Assembly (NCBI GenBank): GCA_036785705.1
Contig: JAWUZG010000036.1
Coordinates: 10,473,501 to 10,537,500, forward strand
Source of the DNA: Acanthornis magna
Lineage: Eukaryota > Chordata > Aves > Passeriformes > Acanthizidae
Direction of reading: 5' to 3'
Length of the DNA: 64,000 nt
The notes below the pieces were generated by a model. That model was not told the DNA's origin. It searched no databases and was given only the letters and a program-made list of their open reading frames with translations. Position numbers and translations under genes: made by a program. Below are positions 1-12,150 of the stretch, in pieces. Numbering within the stretch: the stretch's first letter is position 1; every line of letters begins with the position of its first letter.

Positions 1-153
1 TTCAAAATTGTGAATTCATTCAGATTCATAGAAAACTGGTAAAATATGAATAAGGATTCCATACATAAAAGCAAAGAATTTCATTGTATCAATCCCTATT
101 AGTGTGTGCTTTTTTTTTGCCTTTTAAAATGTGTAATGTATTTCTCTACACAG
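1..153 (+). other. ITGA1: ITGA1 intron, 3' end
   Basis: AT-rich sequence ending in a T-rich tract and the acceptor ACACAG at 148-153. No coding exon is visible here. Confidence 0.8.
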
Positions 154-230
154 ATTTCCTTCAAAATATCATTCCAATTCAATGCATCGTACCTCCTGGA
201 AAATGCTACTATTCATGTATATGCAACAAG
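154..230 (+). CDS. ITGA1: ITGA1 exon (ninth from last)
   Basis: 77 nt between acceptor ..ACACAG and donor GTTAGT. Reads ISFKISFQFNASYLLENATI and onward, closely like the human alpha-1 ectodomain (FKISFQFN). Contains N-glycosylation sequons NAS and NAT. Ends two bases into a codon that is completed as Ser by the next exon. Confidence 0.93.
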
Positions 231-3200
231 GTTAGTTGCTGTCCTTGCCTTCTGTTCTTTTTTTCGGAAAGCTCTACAGTTTTGTGTTTCATAGTAAAAC
301 ACAGGTGGCTTCTGAACTCACAAGTGCTTAAACCTTCTGTAGAGCTGGCACCCTTACAGATGCATTCAGTCCATCAGTGGATTGAGTGGACTAAATGAAT
401 AGCTGTTACTCTCTATAGCCTGAGAGTTGCAAGTGAGTCATCATTTCCGGTTGTTTTACCTTCAGCAAAGGTTTATCCTCCTAGAGAATTACTGCATACT
501 TTAGCATGAATCACAGTTAACAAAAAGCTCTGGCCTTCAAAGAGTGAGAGCATTGCAGACGTTGTCCCCAATAGGGTAAAGGAATGCACTTGCCATCAGT
601 GTTTGCTATCCCTACAAAATCTGGGGATGGTGTGGCTCTTAATTGATCCATTTTCATTCAGTGACCTGCAGTCTGTAATTTTAACAAAGGTGCGTTTATG
701 TGGTTGGGCTGGTGCAGGACTTTAGTTACTGGAAATAGTATTTTGAGTTTATTTTTAGGAGACTGTACTTAACTGGAAATGAGTAGTGTGCTTTCCAACC
801 CAGAGCTGTAGATATTTCCATTTCCTAAGATCCCTTTCCACCCAGTAGTTGTGTTGTGTCTCCAGCGATCTGATCTGAGTGACATATGTCATTTTGTTTT
901 AGTGACAGTGAAGAACCACCTGAAACCTTGAGTGACAACAGAGGACATGTTACAATTCCAGTAAAATATGAAGTAGGATTAATATTTGTAAGGTATTGAC
1001 ACTTCTCTGTACTTTATTTGCTAGCATAGTAAGTTGCAGATGTTCAAAGAGAATACAGTATTGTTTTGTTGTTGAAATGTGCTCAGTATCTACAGACAAC
1101 AGCTTCAAAGCTCATAAAGCAGAAGCACAGGCTTCAGTGAAAAAAGAAGTCATGAAATAATGGAAGAGTTACTGTCCTTGTCTTGCTGAAAATCTGTTTT
1201 ATCTATTTAAATTTGCTCTGCAGTTTGCAAGTACAACAGCAGCTTTTGTTGGTTCCTGTACTTTGCTGTATTCATTCAAAGGTGTTTCAGGTACATAAGA
1301 AAGCAGATACTTCCAGCTTCCTGATGGCCAGGGGTTTGTATCACTATAATATTGCATGGTGTAGTGTTTGATTTCCGTCTTCAAAAATTAGCCTTAGTTT
1401 TAAGTTTTGAGCATTTTTCTTTTTAAGTTCAGGCTTATACTTTAATGCAGGTCTCATAGTATGCTTTCTTTTCAGAAATATCCATAATTCAGTTAGATTC
1501 CATCCCTGAAAAGCATTCTGAACACTATGGGAAAACAGCATTTCATGGTGTGCAAGTGGAAATTATTAAGCCAAATTCATTCTGGATGCATTTCATGGTA
1601 CAAACCCAGCCTTTTTTGTCCCATAGGGAATAAGGCTGAATTTAGAACATACTGGTTTTGTTCTGTTTTTGCTTGGTTCTGTCTTTTCCAGGATCCTGCC
1701 TGTTTCACATGGCAATGCCCAGGACAAGGGACTGCACAATTAGAATAAGGACAGCAAAATCAGACCCTAATGTGTTAATTTTGTGAATAATATTTTCTTT
1801 TTTTGTAGTTATATCTGAATAAAACATTCTAAATGTACATAATAAATAGTGGGGCCTATTCAGAGAACAGAGCATTTGAACTTCAGTGGATGTAGTAGTG
1901 TACTTGTAATTGCAAGAGTGGTCCTGAAATTCACAAAATAATGAAAATACCTGTATTATTAACTCCAAGAGGTTTTTATGAAGTTTGTGTGCTTATTAAT
2001 TTTTTGTGGTTTTTTTAACCCACAGTGTTTTCAAAGAGCACCATGTTATAATTGCAGCAAATGATACTGTCCCTACTGCTATTAACACAACAGAGCAAAT
2101 CGGGGATGAAGTTACTCTACATTATAGGGTAAGAAACAATAAAAATGTATGACGTATATACTGTCTTAATTTTTTTTCCATTTGCTTTGAATTGCTTTAA
2201 GTGCAGTTATACCATATATTAAACCCTCTACATGCATATTTTGTGCTTAAAACCTTTTTTTTCCCTCCATGCTTTGGAATATGGTGAGTCAGAGGATCTC
2301 AGAGTGGTCCACCTCCTGCAGAGTAGTTCTGATGGGTTTTAGACCTTCTGTCCTCACCTGGGGAAAGAGAGCATGCGCTGGTAAATGAAAATGTGAACTA
2401 TCCCTATTGTAGGTTAGAACAGCCATTTCCAAAATCCAGTCAAATTTATAATAGGCAAATGCCATGCTCCAAGAATTTAGTCTTCCTACTTGAGTAAATA
2501 TTGCAAAGTAAAACCACATGGGAAAGGTATTTAATGGACTCTGCTCTTGAGAGATCTGCTGGACTGTTACACCCAGCTCTAGACGTCCCAAAATAAGGAC
2601 AATAGACATGCTCAAGGGACATAGACATGCTCAAGGGGGTCCAGAGGAGGGCCTTGAAAATGATCACAGGGCTTGAGCGCCACTCCTGTGAGCAGTCAGG
2701 TACAGTCAGGGCTGCTCAACCTGGAGAAGAGAAGGCTCTGTGGAGACCTCTTTGAGGCCTTCCAGTACCTACTGGAAAGCTACAAGAGAGCAGGAAAGGC
2801 CCTTTTGACAAGGACATGTAATTATAGAACAAGGGGGAATGGCTTTAAACTGAAAGGAGGTGGGTTTAGATTGGGTATCACAAAGATATTAGGTGGTGAG
2901 ACACTGGAGAAGTTGTGGATGCCCCATCCATGGAATTGTTCAAGGCCAAGTTTGAGGAACCTCTTCTGGTTGAAGGAAGGTGTCCCAACCCATAGCAGGG
3001 GCTTGGAACCAGATGATCTTTAAGGTCTCTTCCAACCTAAACCAGTCCACAATGCTATGACTCTGTGACTAAAAGTCCAATCCAAAGTTGCAGTAGGACT
3101 GAATTTAATTATCTTGAGAGCATCCTGTTTCCCAGCGTCAAATCCAAAACTGAACAAATGTACCATATAAAAAGCACAAAACTCTCTGAATCAACTTCTA

Positions 3201-6200
3201 GCTGTAAAAAAATGTGATAGTGGAAAATTCTTGCTCTCACTAAATAGCAATGACAAAGGGGTTTTTCCTAATTTTTAGGCCACTGCATGCTGGTGCATTA
3301 GCATTAGTGTTTTACTCAGCTACCTTTTTTTTTTGTCTACTGTGAATGTTTAAGGCATTATTAATCTAATTTGCAAATCTTTGCTTTCTAGTCAAAATGC
3401 TGCTGGATTGCAGAGCATGCCATTTATGATCTTGTATGGTAAAACTCATCTCTGCAAGCAGCTAATCACAAATAAGTTGCCTGGAACAAAGAGTTTAAAA
3501 GGTTCTTGAGCATTTATTAAGTTTGTCCACTTCAGAGACAATATCACCAATTCAGCTGCCAGCAATTCCACCTAGGTGTTTACCCAATCCTCATCAGGCC
3601 TTTCCAGAAAGGCCTTTACAGATACGTCCAGTTGTCTTCTCAAGGAAAACAGGGGGAGGAACAGGTGAGCAGGAGAGCAGTTACCTAAGCACACCTGAGG
3701 AGGAGCCAGCAGGAGCCACCATGGATACAGCTGCTTTTCTCCCAAATTAAAGCACTTTTCGCATAACTGACTGTGGAAATGTTAAAGTGAAAAGAAGAAA
3801 ATAAAATCACAGGAAAAAAACCCCACACAATCAAATACCGACAAAATGAGGAAAGTACTAGTCAAAGCATTTTTCTTTTTTTATAGATTGAAAAAGGTGA
3901 ACACTTTCCAATGCCGAACCTCACACTGCAGATCTTATTTCCCAACGTAACAGCTGCAAAGAACACTCTTCTCTACCTTACTTCATTGTCACATTCCCAG
4001 GTAAAATAGGAATTTATATTTTTATGATCAATTTAAATTTGAAATTTATGTTGTAAGGAACTGCAAATTGCAAACATTTGGGATTATGCATTGCTTTTAG
4101 TCTAAATAACAAGATGCTGTTGTTTTAAGAGTATCTACAGATGTGCATAAGACAGAAGGGCAAATTTTCATAAAAGGAAACAAGCAGATTTAAAATGGTG
4201 TTGAACAATAACTGGACTATAACAAGGCTAGTTAGTTATATTGCAGGTGCTGAGATGTCCAGACTCAATATGAGCCTCATATTCTCTCCATTGTCAGCAG
4301 TGCTTATTGCAAATGCTCGAATCCTGCTGCGTACATCTAGAGCCCAACCTCCTGTCTGTTCTCTCCTTTCGGGGGCTGAAATTAACTTTCCTGCATGTCT
4401 GCTCTCCAGCACTAGCAGTCCTCTGGCTTCTTCCTTCTCTGGGGCACTGAGACATCTTGAAGGGGATGGTAGGTCATATGTTTCAAATGCTCTTCACTGC
4501 TGCCCTCATTTGAGTTTTTCCATTTCATTCCTCCAGTGCAACTGGCAGAGACCACAATTCCAACAAATTCCATTATCCTAGAACTGTAGATATTACAGCT
4601 ATAGCTATATCAACAACTACATGGCTGAAAAACCCAACTATCACTAAGTGGTGATCTAAACCTCCTTTGTTTTTTCTTTTGCTCAGAGACATACGTATCT
4701 GCACCTCCCTGCAAATAATTTCACTTAGTTTTGCAGTGTTGCTGAACTGAAAAGTAAACCAAAATATATGAATGAAAGTTCAAGGTTCACTTTAAAACAA
4801 AACAAATACCAAGTGAACAAAAAAATCATATTTAGAATACTAAAAAGGTTGTGTCTGTTCTTGATTTCCTTCTTCCATTATTTTCATTCCTACTCAGTCA
4901 TCCCATTTGACACAAGTTTGCTCATAAACTCAATAAATCTTTGGTTTTTCTAAGGCAAATTTCATGTCCTGCTAGCTACACCCCAGTGACGGTAGTGTAC
5001 CAAAGTGCACTGCAGGGGATTTATAATCCTTTTAATGCTAGAAATGTGAAAGTCAACAACCTGACTGAAAAAAATCAATTCCCCCACACTGAAGACACCA
5101 AAGGATTTCCTAGCTGCCTGTGGAGGAGTCACAGAGACCCAGCAGTGCTCCAGCATCCGCTCCCCCTCCCTGGGCATTGCAACTGAGGATTCTGCATCCT
5201 GCACTTAACCTGCCTGTCTCTTGCTAGGGCAGAACCTCTGTGGATTCCCATGCAAAAGCTGTTTAGCTCATTTAATTGCCAACTCTTGCTGGTTTGCGTG
5301 GAGGTCATCTCACAGGAAGCTCTTGTTTGCTTCTACAGACGTTTAAGTAGCTCCATAGAGTTTAGGTTATCTCATAAATATTTCATCTGCTATTTGAATA
5401 ATAATACTTCAATACATACGCTATCTGAATTTCCTATTCTGCACTCTTGTAATATGCTATTTTATTGCATTTAGTGGTTAGTAAACATTATAATTTTATT
5501 AAATATTAAATATTACTAATGTTGGCTTGTTTCCAGATCATTTTTTGTATAGATTGCATATCCTGACAATAAGAATATTATTTGTAATTCTGCTTACAGA
5601 ATGCCATCTGCCAACCTAGTTACCCTGTAGATCCCTTAAAGATCGGCACTGGGAAACCATTTGTGTTATCAAAAATAAAAGAACCTACAAGGGATACAAT
5701 TATGGTAAGCCTGCTTAAGGTATATATATATTCATCCCAGATATTAATCCAGATCTTGGAGCTGAGTACTTCTGAAAAAGGTGTATAAAAGCTGCTCTCA
5801 AACTGTATCATTTGGAAAGTTATTTTGTTTTAATAGCATAGAAAACCTTTTGTACACAGACAGACTATAGTTTTTATTTGGCTGCAAAACTCTATGAGGA
5901 ACTAAATTTAGATGGTTTGGGGTTTCTTTAATTTATAAAATATGTAAATAGCAATAGCACATTTGACCACTAAATAAATTGTTGCCATCTGTGCTCCCAT
6001 TGTAATTAATAAATAGTAATATTTTAAATGGTTCTTATCTCCCTTTCAATTTTTTTTAGACATCCAGTAGAAAATATACTCAAATGCTAGAACTGTGACC
6101 TGACAGATTTTCCACGCAACTCTAACTGATGATCCCATTGGGAAAGGACTAGTCCTTCATATTTAGATGAAAGAGTTGCAAAGTAATTTTGCTGCTGTAG

Positions 6201-9200
6201 TTATGTTTAGCGTGTCAGGGGAAAAGCATCCTCAGCACAGAGGTGCAAGTGGAGTTTCTGTTGCAAACGAAAACATACCGTGGGAAGAGTATCTCGCCAT
6301 GCTTATCGTCGTCCTTCACAGAGGTGACAAAAGCCTAGGCTAAGCGAGTGTTTCTAACTTTTTACAGCATGATCCTGCTGGACTCGTGGCTAGCAAGTGA
6401 TACTAGGAATTAAAGACACTTGAATTTTCACACACACATATTGCCCTGTTTGAGCAATTCAGGTGTCCCAAGATTTGAAAAATGTTGCAGAAAAGCCATA
6501 GCTGTGTCGGTAGAAAAACACTGGCTTTTACAAGCGGTGCCTCCTTTAGGAGCTCTGTGATGACTTTTGCTCCATAGCTGAAGTGGCAGGGATTGCTCAG
6601 GGCTTGCTAGCCTGCAAAAATTGAGTCTATGCTACCACAGCATGAATATCTGAACCTGTTTTATAGACTGCAGTGTCATTTTGACATAAATGCTACAGAA
6701 ATTAATACCAGTTTAATATTGGTGTCATAGCAAGTGATCTGTACATATAGTAGTTTACATGTTTTTATTTTAATGATGAGAAAAGTCCCTTTCTATTACC
6801 TCATGCTGGTCCCTTTTAAACAGGACTGTGATACATACAGCTGTGCCTCTATTAATTGTGCCCTGGTCCCATCTGACATATATCAAGTCAATGTTTCATT
6901 AAGAGTATGGAAACCTACCATCATAAAAGTAAGTAAATCCTGTTTGTATTCAGAATACTTTTGGGCTTGAGCAACTTAAGCCAGTGTTTCTAATGTCTAG
7001 TTAAAATTGTGTCTTTCATTTTCTTAAGTGTCCCCTCTAGTATTTCAAATAGTTTCTTTTGCTGTTTTAAATTTTCCTTATAACTCTGTCAGATGCGCTT
7101 TCTTATCCTTAAAGTAAGTATTTATAACTTAGCAGGAATTTAAAACCATGATAAGAAGACACCCCTTACTTATTCTGTACTGAAGATCATTTTTTAATAG
7201 CTGCTTATGCATCCACAAAGTCTAATACAGCGTATAAAGAAGGGTACATAGAAGCACATGTTTTTTAAGTAAGTCTTAACCTGGAAAGATTTCTCAACTC
7301 TAGAAAGGACTTTTTTTGGTCCAAAAGACCAGAGGACAGACAGCAGTATTCCAGGGTTAAATTTCTTTCCAGCAGTATTGCTGTCTTGCAAACAATAATG
7401 TGTGTGCTGAAGGTGACATACATGAGCAGTTTCACTGTCTTTCACGTTTTTCAGCATCTCCCAAACATTAAGTTTTTCTTTCCCCCTTCTCATTGCTGCA
7501 AAGCTTTCTACTTCAAAATACCTGACTGTAAACGACAGTAATTACTCTCTTCCTTCAGGCCAGTATTCACAGCTTAACTCTTGTTGTGAAAGCATTACTT
7601 AGGAGTGAGAACTCATCACTGATTTTGAGAAATGACCATCAAAAACTGGAGGTAAGAACATGGTAATTGATGTATTTATTCTTCACAGAATTTACTGTGC
7701 TATGGAATAATTTATTTTAATTCATTACTAATTGACTGATTGTTACCTGTAGGAATGCATTATCCTACTCAAAAAAGAAGTGATTTCATATTACAGTAGA
7801 ACTGTCAGAATTAGTCAGAAAATAAACACCAAAAGCCCAATACCCACCAATGTACCTGGGTAAGGATAAGTACTATCTGAATTTTTTCTGCTTGTTGCAA
7901 TATAAATACCTCCTGCAGCTATGTAAATTAAAAAATAGAATTAAAATTCTTTTAAGGAATCAATAATATTTGTCCTGGGTCAATTAAAATCAGTTTTTCT
8001 ATTTTCTTTATTATTTCCATATTTATTCTTTCCTTCCACTTTATTACCCAGGATATATATATTTGAAACAGGATCTTTTATTTTTCAGAAGTTCACTATC
8101 ATTTTCTTAGATAAGGAAATATGTAACTTGATAGCAGTGGTATCAAATATAAAGAGAAATGTCTTAAATTTTGTTAGAGGTATTATTTGTGCTTTTAATA
8201 CTCATAATTCCAGGCACTTACAGTGTTTAATGTTTTGTGATAGCTTGTACATGCAGGACCTTATTTACTACAATGTCCATTTTTTCAAGCAAAAGTCTTA
8301 TTATGTGTTCTTATTGTTAATACCCCAAAATTTAGAAAAGTAATATTCCGTGTGAATTACATCTTGCACTAAGTATTTTTGAAAATGCAAAAGTCAGAGG
8401 TCCTCTGTTAGCTGGTATTGTATCTAGAAATTTCTTTAAGTGATTAAAATTCAATCCAGGAGTAAAAAATACAGCTGAGAGGCTGGCAGATAATGAGATA
8501 CAAGGAATTTCAGATTTACCTTTTTTAGTGAATGCTTAATGTTCAGCTCTTCAATGCTCTTTTGAACTAAAACGGTGGTCTCTAATAAATTCTTTAGCTA
8601 ATTCAAACTCCTACTTTTATTTAAATGTCAGCATGACTTATTTCTGTTTAGTTTACACCTGATAAGCCTTGTTCAAAATCAAATAAGTATCTACAAAGCC
8701 TTTTACACTTATGCTTACCTCTGTCTTTCGAGGAGGTAGGCAATGAGTGAGGAAGAGTGTACTGAATAAACTCCTTAGCTTATTCTTCCACTGTTCATGG
8801 TTTTGGTCCTCTGTCCTTTATAACAATGACTACTGACTTGTAGCAGGGCCACCCTTATGAAGGAATGCACTTAGAATGTGCAAAATATTCTGTAAACACA
8901 GCCTTTCATGCTGGATATTATATTCTTAACTCCTTCCTACAAGTTTCTGTAGTTAAAATGAAGTGGTACCCTGGAAAATCCCTGCATACTGATCAGTTGC
9001 TGCTGCTGTTTTGATATTTTAGAAGGACAAATTATTTATTGCTTACATTCTGAACACTTTTCAGACCATGATTAAGATTTCCAAAGAGCACCCACCGGGT
9101 ACAGTCCCCTTATGGGTTATCCTCCTGAGTATCTTCGCCGGGCTCTTGATTCTTGCACTGCTTATATTTGCTCTGTGGAAGGTAAGCTGCATGTCCTTGT

Positions 9201-9978
9201 CTTCATGAAGGTAAACAAATATGCTTAAATTCTTTGTCATTTCTTTCTCATAACTACAACTTCACAGACAATAATATAATCTAATCAGTAGTGTAAGAAA
9301 TCTTGTAGAAATTGCGGGATAGCTAATTACACTGCATTTCTCTGATGTGTAACAGGTGGTGCTATCCACTTGAAACCTGTATTGCATTATGTTATGGAAA
9401 GAAAAATGAGAAGATATTTTAGTATGAATAAGGGTTTATTAAGGGATTTTTCTATCGGCTTTGGCTGTGACCTTTGACAACTAGATTTTCTCTGTGTGCA
9501 AGAGATGCAGGGCCTGTGGTGTAAGTCTTGCCACAAGTGGGCACTCTTCTCCAGGCTAAATATTTTGTTCATAATTGTGATAGAAGGTTACATCTTATGA
9601 ATTTCAACATGCATAATCTCTTGAAAATTTTGAGATTATAAAATAAAATATTGTTTATTCAATTGAGTAACAAATATTATTATTAAGCATTTTAACATTT
9701 GATAAAATGTGTCAGTCAATCAAAACAATGATTCAGCAGTTATTCTACTATATATTAACTGTACTTAGTTTTACCATTCCAGGAAAAACAGTGTCATAGT
9801 CCAGTGATAAAATATTAATTAACTTTGTACAGTACTTTAAGTATCAAAATAGTATTAAGAACCAGCACATGAATGTGACCAGTATGGGTTGTGTGTTTTG
9901 ACCAGTTCTTAATCACTTTTTTCTTTTCTGCAGGCTGGATTTTTCAAAAGGCCACTAAAGAAGAAAATGGAGAAATGA
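154..9978 (+). CDS. ITGA1: Integrin alpha-1 (ITGA1), 3' part of gene, last nine coding exons
   Basis: Joined exons 154-230, 903-992, 2026-2128, 3887-4000, 5600-5704, 6824-6928, 7559-7651, 9065-9181 and 9934-9978 give 283 codons including the stop, with every intron GT..AG and every phase compatible. The product matches the C-terminal third of integrin alpha-1, the collagen/laminin receptor subunit that pairs with beta-1. Visible parts are calf-like ectodomain segments with several N-glycosylation sites, a single transmembrane helix, and a cytoplasmic tail with the alpha-integrin motif GFFKR followed by PLKKKMEK, which is diagnostic for alpha-1 rather than alpha-2. The 5' part, including its alpha-I domain, lies left of the window. 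No frameshift or premature stop was seen. ITGA2 follows on the same strand, the same order as in other vertebrates. Confidence 0.97.
231..902 (+). other. ITGA1: ITGA1 intron
   Basis: 672 bp, GT..AG. No repeat or RNA gene recognised. Confidence 0.85.
903..992 (+). CDS. ITGA1: ITGA1 exon (eighth from last)
   Basis: Begins DSEEPPETLSDN, nearly identical to human alpha-1, and continues VTIPVKYEVGLIF. The donor must be GTATTG at 993, because only that choice puts the next exon in the frame that reads VFKEHHVIIAANDTVP. A second donor-like GTAAGG at 988 overlaps it and would shift the frame. Confidence 0.9.
993..2025 (+). other. ITGA1: ITGA1 intron
   Basis: 1033 bp, AT-rich, ending in a T-rich tract and CCCACAG. 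Small ORFs here show no recognisable protein. Confidence 0.85.
2026..2128 (+). CDS. ITGA1: ITGA1 exon (seventh from last)
   Basis: 103 nt. Reads VFKEHHVIIAANDTVPTAIN followed by TTEQIGDEVTLHYR, matching human alpha-1 around IAANETVPEVINSTEDIGNE. Includes sequons NDT and NTT. Donor GTAAGA; ends in phase 0. Confidence 0.93.
2129..3886 (+). other. ITGA1: ITGA1 intron containing a CR1 fragment
   Basis: 1758 bp. Holds a CR1 LINE 3' fragment (about 2560-3071). A GC-richer unassigned patch near 3530-3740 contains an 18-bp palindrome (3597-3614). The rest is AT-rich and unremarkable. Confidence 0.8.
2560..3071 (+). mobile_element. CR1 LINE fragment, 5'-truncated, sense to ITGA1
   Basis: Contains the typical CR1 3' region: a CTGGAGAAGAGAAGGCTCTG-like stretch, GCCTTCCAGTACCTACTGGA, a GTTGTGGATGCCCCATCC-like block, and the 3' end GATGATCTTTAAGGTCTCTT with CTATGACTCTGTGAC. 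Degenerate, with no intact reading frame. An internal direct duplication of ACATGCTCAAGGG lies near 2608-2637. The left boundary is approximate. Confidence 0.88.
3887..4000 (+). CDS. ITGA1: ITGA1 exon (sixth from last)
   Basis: 114 nt, 38 codons. Reads IEKGEHFPMPNLTLQILFPN and continues VTAAKNTLLYLTSLSHSQ, aligning with human alpha-1 FPMPELKLSISFPN. Acceptor TTTTTTATAG, donor GTAAAA. Sequons NLT and NVT. Confidence 0.94.
4001..5599 (+). other. ITGA1: ITGA1 intron
   Basis: 1599 bp, AT-rich. A 128-codon open frame at 4195-4581 is unlike any protein I recognise and lacks gene structure, so it is treated as chance. Confidence 0.8.
5600..5704 (+). CDS. ITGA1: ITGA1 exon (fifth from last)
   Basis: 35 codons reading NAICQPSYPVDPLKIGTGKP and then a less conserved stretch ending TRDTIM. 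Matches human alpha-1 NANCRPHIFEDPFSINSGK. Acceptor GCTTACAG, donor GTAAGC. Phase 0 at both ends. Confidence 0.92.
5705..6823 (+). other. ITGA1: ITGA1 intron
   Basis: 1119 bp. Short TA repeat near 5720-5730. Nothing else recognised. Confidence 0.85.
6824..6928 (+). CDS. ITGA1: ITGA1 exon (fourth from last)
   Basis: 35 codons reading DCDTYSCASINCALVPSDIY and then QVNVSLRVWKPTIIK. The block SDIxQVNVSLxxWKPTxIK and the cysteines match human alpha-1 closely. Acceptor TTTTAAACAG, donor GTAAGT. Confidence 0.95.
6929..7558 (+). other. ITGA1: ITGA1 intron
   Basis: 630 bp, AT-rich. Nothing recognised. Confidence 0.85.
7559..7651 (+). CDS. ITGA1: ITGA1 exon (third from last)
   Basis: 31 codons reading ASIHSLTLVVKALLRSENSS then LILRNDHQKLE. 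Aligns with human alpha-1 SSLNLTIRGELRSENASLVL. Acceptor TTCCTTCAG, donor GTAAGA. Confidence 0.93.
7652..9064 (+). other. ITGA1: ITGA1 intron
   Basis: 1413 bp, AT-rich. No repeat family or gene recognised. Confidence 0.85.
9065..9181 (+). CDS. ITGA1: ITGA1 exon (penultimate): transmembrane segment
   Basis: 39 codons. A juxtamembrane stretch TMIKISKEHPPGTVP is followed by a hydrophobic helix of about 23 residues (LWVILLSIFAGLLILALLIF) ending ALWK at the membrane-cytoplasm border. Human alpha-1 has the equivalent PLWVILLSAFAG. This is the single membrane anchor of the subunit. Confidence 0.96.
9182..9933 (+). other. ITGA1: Last ITGA1 intron
   Basis: 752 bp, AT-rich, ending TTCTTTTCTGCAG. Nothing else seen. 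Confidence 0.85.
9934..9978 (+). CDS. ITGA1: ITGA1 last coding exon: cytoplasmic tail and stop
   Basis: Encodes AGFFKRPLKKKMEK then TGA (9976-9978). GFFKR is the alpha-integrin membrane-proximal motif that clasps the beta tail and binds calreticulin-type partners; the basic KKKMEK end is particular to alpha-1. Human has Ile where this sequence has Ala just before GFFKR. Confidence 0.97.
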   Translation, partial: AGFFKRPLKKKMEK

Positions 9979-11507
9979 AAAGAACAAAAAAAAAAAAAGC
10001 AGAAATTTTTGCTCAGGTCTGCCTCCAAAATGTTACTGTAAAATTATAAACTTAGATGCAGTGGTTACAATGCTTTCTAAATGCTGGTGCATTAAAAAAA
10101 ACCTCAAAAACCAGAAAAACAAGACACAAATCAAGCCCTCGTACAAAGGAATGATGCAAAGAAAGAATCAACAATCTTGCGGCATTTGGTGATCTTCAAG
10201 AATATGCCTTTAAGCGTTACTCATTTTTGGAGAGTAACTGAGTTCAACGATTCTAACAGTTTTTAATAGGGAAGTTTGTATCATTTTTTTATACACCTAT
10301 CTATGTGGAATCATTTTTCATTCCAAAGTACACAAGAAGTCAGCTTGTATGTAGCAATCCCAGTCTTTTTTATCACCTTACAATTTTCAAAAGCAAAAAG
10401 CGTCATTTTCAAAATTCCCTCCTTATGTCAGTTCTGTGGAAGCAGATTCTCAATTCATAAGGCAGAACACGTAAACTTTGAGAATGCACCAAATGCTGTG
10501 TTATAGCTGATACAATGGCAACTCAGAAGACAGAAGCACCTCCAGAATATTGGGTGAAAATTACTGAAATACCATGGATTTCTCTTTCTTCTCATTTTAG
10601 CATGTTCAGCTGAACCCAGGATACTCCAAGAAAGAGATTTTTATGGTCAAGTGGACCATAAAGGGTTGCTCCATTAAATCACATAACTCTTTGAACTTGA
10701 AATATATTTTTGGCAGGCCTAAAAATGCGCAAATCATTCAAGCCCATCTGATTGCACACTGTACTCAAATAAGCAGGGGCATAATTGTATCTGCAAATTG
10801 AAATGTCCATATTTATGCAGGAAATGTTTAGAGGCACCCTGAAAGTTTGACTCTTGCTGTATATCTTGGAGTAGCCAGCAGGGTGCTTCGTAAACTGTCA
10901 CTGTAAATTTCTTGTGTAGCTATTTAATCCAATGAGTTTGAAGTGTACAAAATTATAATAATCAAAAGAGCACAGATAGGAAAGTCAGCACTGGCAAGCT
11001 TCTTCTAGTATTATAACTCACAGCTCATCTTTATTTCTTATGAGTTTAAGAAGTGATGAATTTGCATACTAAATAAGCACTTAACAAATGATGTTTATTT
11101 TGTGTCAAAGAGTAAAAGTTTATATGCGAATACACTGAAATGTAGATAGCAAAGGGTTTCTTTAAGAAATTTTTTCTTTCTATTTAGATCATTCAGTTTC
11201 TTCCTTTCTTTCATGCACTTGTCTTCCTCCCATGAGGATCTCTCCCTGGGGCTCATGGCTGTGCCATGACCTTGAGAGCTTCCTGTATTACTTGGAGCCA
11301 CACAAAATTAACAGGAGAAAAAAGGAGGCATGCTGGCAAAGTGTGATGCTGCCTCAGCATGACTCAGTATTGGTTGCCAGTAGATCAGAAAATGCTGAGG
11401 AGGTGTTCTAAGTTCTGTAAAACATACTTGTTGGCAGAAAAGCTTTGCCTTTCCAAGGAAGCCAGGAAAAATTGTTCCTCCTCTTGGGATAAATATCCCT
11501 GAAATTT

Positions 11508-11548
11508 AAAAAAAAAAAAAGAAAAGAAAAAAAAAAAAGAAAAAAAGG
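11508..11548. repeat. A-rich low-complexity tract
   Basis: Runs of A broken by single G residues, about 40 bp, in the probable ITGA1 3' UTR. Confidence 0.9.
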
Positions 11549-11607
11549 CAATTTTCCAAGATGTTTGTGCTTATTAGTGTCTTTATAGTAATAGCTTAGA
11601 AAAGAGT

Positions 11608-11613
11608 AATAAA
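11608..11613 (+). promoter_or_regulatory. ITGA1: Candidate poly(A) signal AATAAA
   Basis: Canonical hexamer about 1.6 kb after the ITGA1 stop. It could be the site of a shorter 3' UTR form. Confidence 0.3.
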
Positions 11614-12144
11614 TTTTATGAAGATTTATTTTTCAAGAAGAGAATATAAATTGGGTTGAACAAGCTGGCAAGTAAAACTCTGAAAGTGTGCCAGTAGGTG
11701 CTTCACTGCTTGAAAGATTCTGTCACTCTTCAGTCCCTTCTATTTAGTTCCTAAACTAGAGAAAGTAGTTATTGGGAAAGGCTGACCTATGTGAACGCAA
11801 CAAGTAGGACTGAGTTTGGAAGTGTTTGCAATTTCTCCTTGTGTCTGTGGGAAGGTGGTTTTTTCATGGCAGCAGTGTGCTGAAGGTAGCAGCATGACTC
11901 AGAGGAGAGGGCAGAGCCCTCCGTGGGAACACTGTGGGTGGCTTTGCAGAGCCTGAGAGAGCTGCTGAGACAGTGGACATGGTTGCTGTGCTCCTCTGGA
12001 CAGCTGGAAGTGCACCATGCCTGAAGGGGGTCAGAGCACAGAAGGCATGAATGGAAGCAAAAAAGTGATGTAGAGGAATTGCGGATAGAATCACTGTTTC
12101 ACTCCTTGTGAAGGAAGCCAGAAATCTATTTGTTGAACAGTGAA

Positions 12145-12150
12145 AATAAA
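12145..12150 (+). promoter_or_regulatory. ITGA1: Candidate poly(A) signal AATAAA
   Basis: Canonical hexamer followed within 15-30 bp by a GT/T-rich stretch (GTGATGTTTTTGTC), as expected of a real cleavage site. It is the best placed of the three candidates, but unproven. Confidence 0.4.
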
